Below are positions 5,110 to 5,892 of a stretch of 5,892 bases of DNA, one piece after another (the first letter of the stretch is position 1; each line of letters begins with the position of its first letter). The DNA lies in assembly GCA_964542255.1 (NCBI GenBank), contig CAZITV010000150.1, positions 1 to 5,892 of the forward strand. The letters are read 5' to 3'. The translations under genes and the position numbers were made by a program. The DNA is from CAYMSF01 sp964542255 (GTDB lineage: Bacteria; Verrucomicrobiota; Lentisphaeria; Victivallales; Victivallaceae). The notes under the pieces are model-generated. The model made no database searches. It was not told the DNA's origin and saw only the letters and a program-made list of their open reading frames with translations.

Positions 5110-5113
5110 GGAG
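5110..5113 (+). promoter_or_regulatory. Shine-Dalgarno site that selects the methyltransferase start
   Basis: GGAG lies 6 nt before the ATG at 5120. An in-frame ATG at 5108 overlaps this site and has no SD of its own, because the hairpin arm occupies its upstream region. The start at 5120 is therefore preferred. Confidence 0.6.
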
Positions 5114-5119
5114 CAAAAA

Positions 5120-5892
5120 ATGAGTGAAGCCAATACCGAACATTACTCTCCGGAAATGATTTTATTGCTTGAAGAGCTATGGGGCGAGGGGTTCCTTTCG
5201 CCGGGCGGACCGGATGAGGTCGCCAGGATAATTACAGGGCATAGCCTGCATGGGCTTAATCTGCTTGATATTGGCTGCGGCTCGGGTGGCATTGATATTG
5301 AACTTGTCAAGACTCACGGTGCCGCCAGCGTTACCGGTATTGATGTGGAGAATGGAGTGCTGTCACGTGCTTGTGCTCTGGTGGAACAGTCTGGATTGTG
5401 CAGCCACATTAAACTGCTCAAGGTTGAACCTGGTCCGTTCCCGTTTCCTGCGGCAGAATTTGACGTGGTCTTTTCTAAAGATTCCATTATCCATATTCAC
5501 GACAAACACGCGCTGATGGCAGAGGTTTTTCGAGTCCTGAAACCTGGTGGACGGTTTTTGGCATCCGACTGGTTGACCGCAACTGAGCCGGTATCACCGG
5601 CAATGGCGGATTATATCGCCGCCGAGGGGTTGGATTTTCAAATGGCTTCGCCGGAACGTTACCGCGATGCCATGGAAAAAGCCGGATTCACAGATATCCG
5701 GATTGTATCACGCAACCAGTGGTACCGCCGGCAGGCCCGCGCGGAGCTTGCCCGGCTTAAGGGTGATGACGGCAAAACAGCCGCGGCAAAACTGGGCTGG
5801 GAATACATCAACTATAATATCAGCAGCTGGGAGCGGATGATTGCAGTTTTAGACACTGGCGAGCATTGCCCCAGTCATTTACACGCATTCAA
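5120..5892 (+). CDS. SAM-dependent methyltransferase, phosphoethanolamine N-methyltransferase-like (3' end cut by window)
   Basis: This is a class I SAM methyltransferase; 257 codons are visible and the frame is still open at the edge. Motif I is LLDIGCGSGG (48-57), followed by the acidic strand end GID (73-75) that would bind the SAM ribose. FDVVFSKDSIIHIHDK (114-129) and the FRVLKPGGRFLASDW stretch complete the fold. The opening YSPEMILLLEELWGEGFLSPGG and the block SKDSIIHI resemble bacterial enzymes annotated as phosphoethanolamine/phosphobase N-methyltransferases. Such enzymes methylate phosphoethanolamine towards phosphocholine, but many relatives are untested, so the substrate here is an inference. 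The last residues, LDTGEHCPSHLHAF, correspond to a segment close to the C-terminus in these proteins, so probably only a few codons are missing. It follows the coiled-coil gene after 64 bp, with a strong inverted repeat between them, so cotranscription is uncertain. Confidence 0.85.
   Translation, partial: MSEANTEHYSPEMILLLEELWGEGFLSPGGPDEVARIITGHSLHGLNLLDIGCGSGGIDIELVKTHGAASVTGIDVENGVLSRACALVEQSGLCSHIKLLKVEPGPFPFPAAEFDVVFSKDSIIHIHDKHALMAEVFRVLKPGGRFLASDWLTATEPVSPAMADYIAAEGLDFQMASPERYRDAMEKAGFTDIRIVSRNQWYRRQARAELARLKGDDGKTAAAKLGWEYINYNISSWERMIAVLDTGEHCPSHLHAF

Noticed and set aside
5108..5119. ATG at 5108 as the methyltransferase start
   Set aside because: It is in frame, but it overlaps the GGAG that serves the ATG at 5120 and has no SD itself.
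5250..5516. 88-codon plus-strand open frame
   Set aside because: It overlaps the methyltransferase out of frame, while the methyltransferase frame shows the SAM-binding motifs.

Overview
This is a 5.9-kb piece of a bacterial chromosome with five complete protein genes and a sixth that is nearly complete but cut by the right edge. Gene density is high, Shine-Dalgarno (SD) sites are purine-rich, and coaD and ribF are standard bacterial housekeeping genes. Base composition is moderate, with more AT in the left gene and more GC in ribF. The gene set does not fix the phylum. The style of the intergenic repeats and the gene mix would fit a Gram-negative bacterium, perhaps of the PVC/Lentisphaerota type, but this is only a guess.

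Left part (1-1720): a stand-alone AAA-type ATPase with a DUF4143 C-terminal half lies on the + strand. The non-coding DNA on both sides holds the same small repeats: an identical 18-bp sequence (115-132 and 1627-1644), copies of GGTAAAAACGG-type sequence (31-44, 94-108, 1689-1700) and a periodic TTTCG element (1664-1690). The ATPase therefore looks like a cassette sitting in a repeat-rich intergenic region.

Centre (1721-3820): a two-gene minus-strand operon, coaD then a DUF177/YceD zinc-finger-like protein with an ATGA stop/start overlap, is divergent from ribF. CoaD makes dephospho-CoA and RibF makes FMN and FAD. Both use HxGH-type nucleotidyltransferase chemistry. The 178-bp gap between them carries a good coaD promoter and a plausible ribF promoter whose -35 boxes nearly touch. 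The usual downstream partner of the DUF177 gene, rpmF (L32), is absent here. The gene is instead followed by repeats and the convergent ATPase.

Right part (3821-5892): 50 bp after ribF comes a gene with an unusual architecture: an N-terminal MerR-like DNA-binding domain, one transmembrane helix and a long C-terminal coiled coil. This protein of unknown function is the best candidate for undescribed biology in the window. A perfect 10-bp inverted repeat (5076-5101) separates it from a SAM-dependent methyltransferase resembling phosphoethanolamine (phosphobase) N-methyltransferases, which runs off the window probably only a few residues before its end.

No tRNA, rRNA, CRISPR array, transposase gene or riboswitch was recognised, and no gene-free stretch exceeds about 220 bp.
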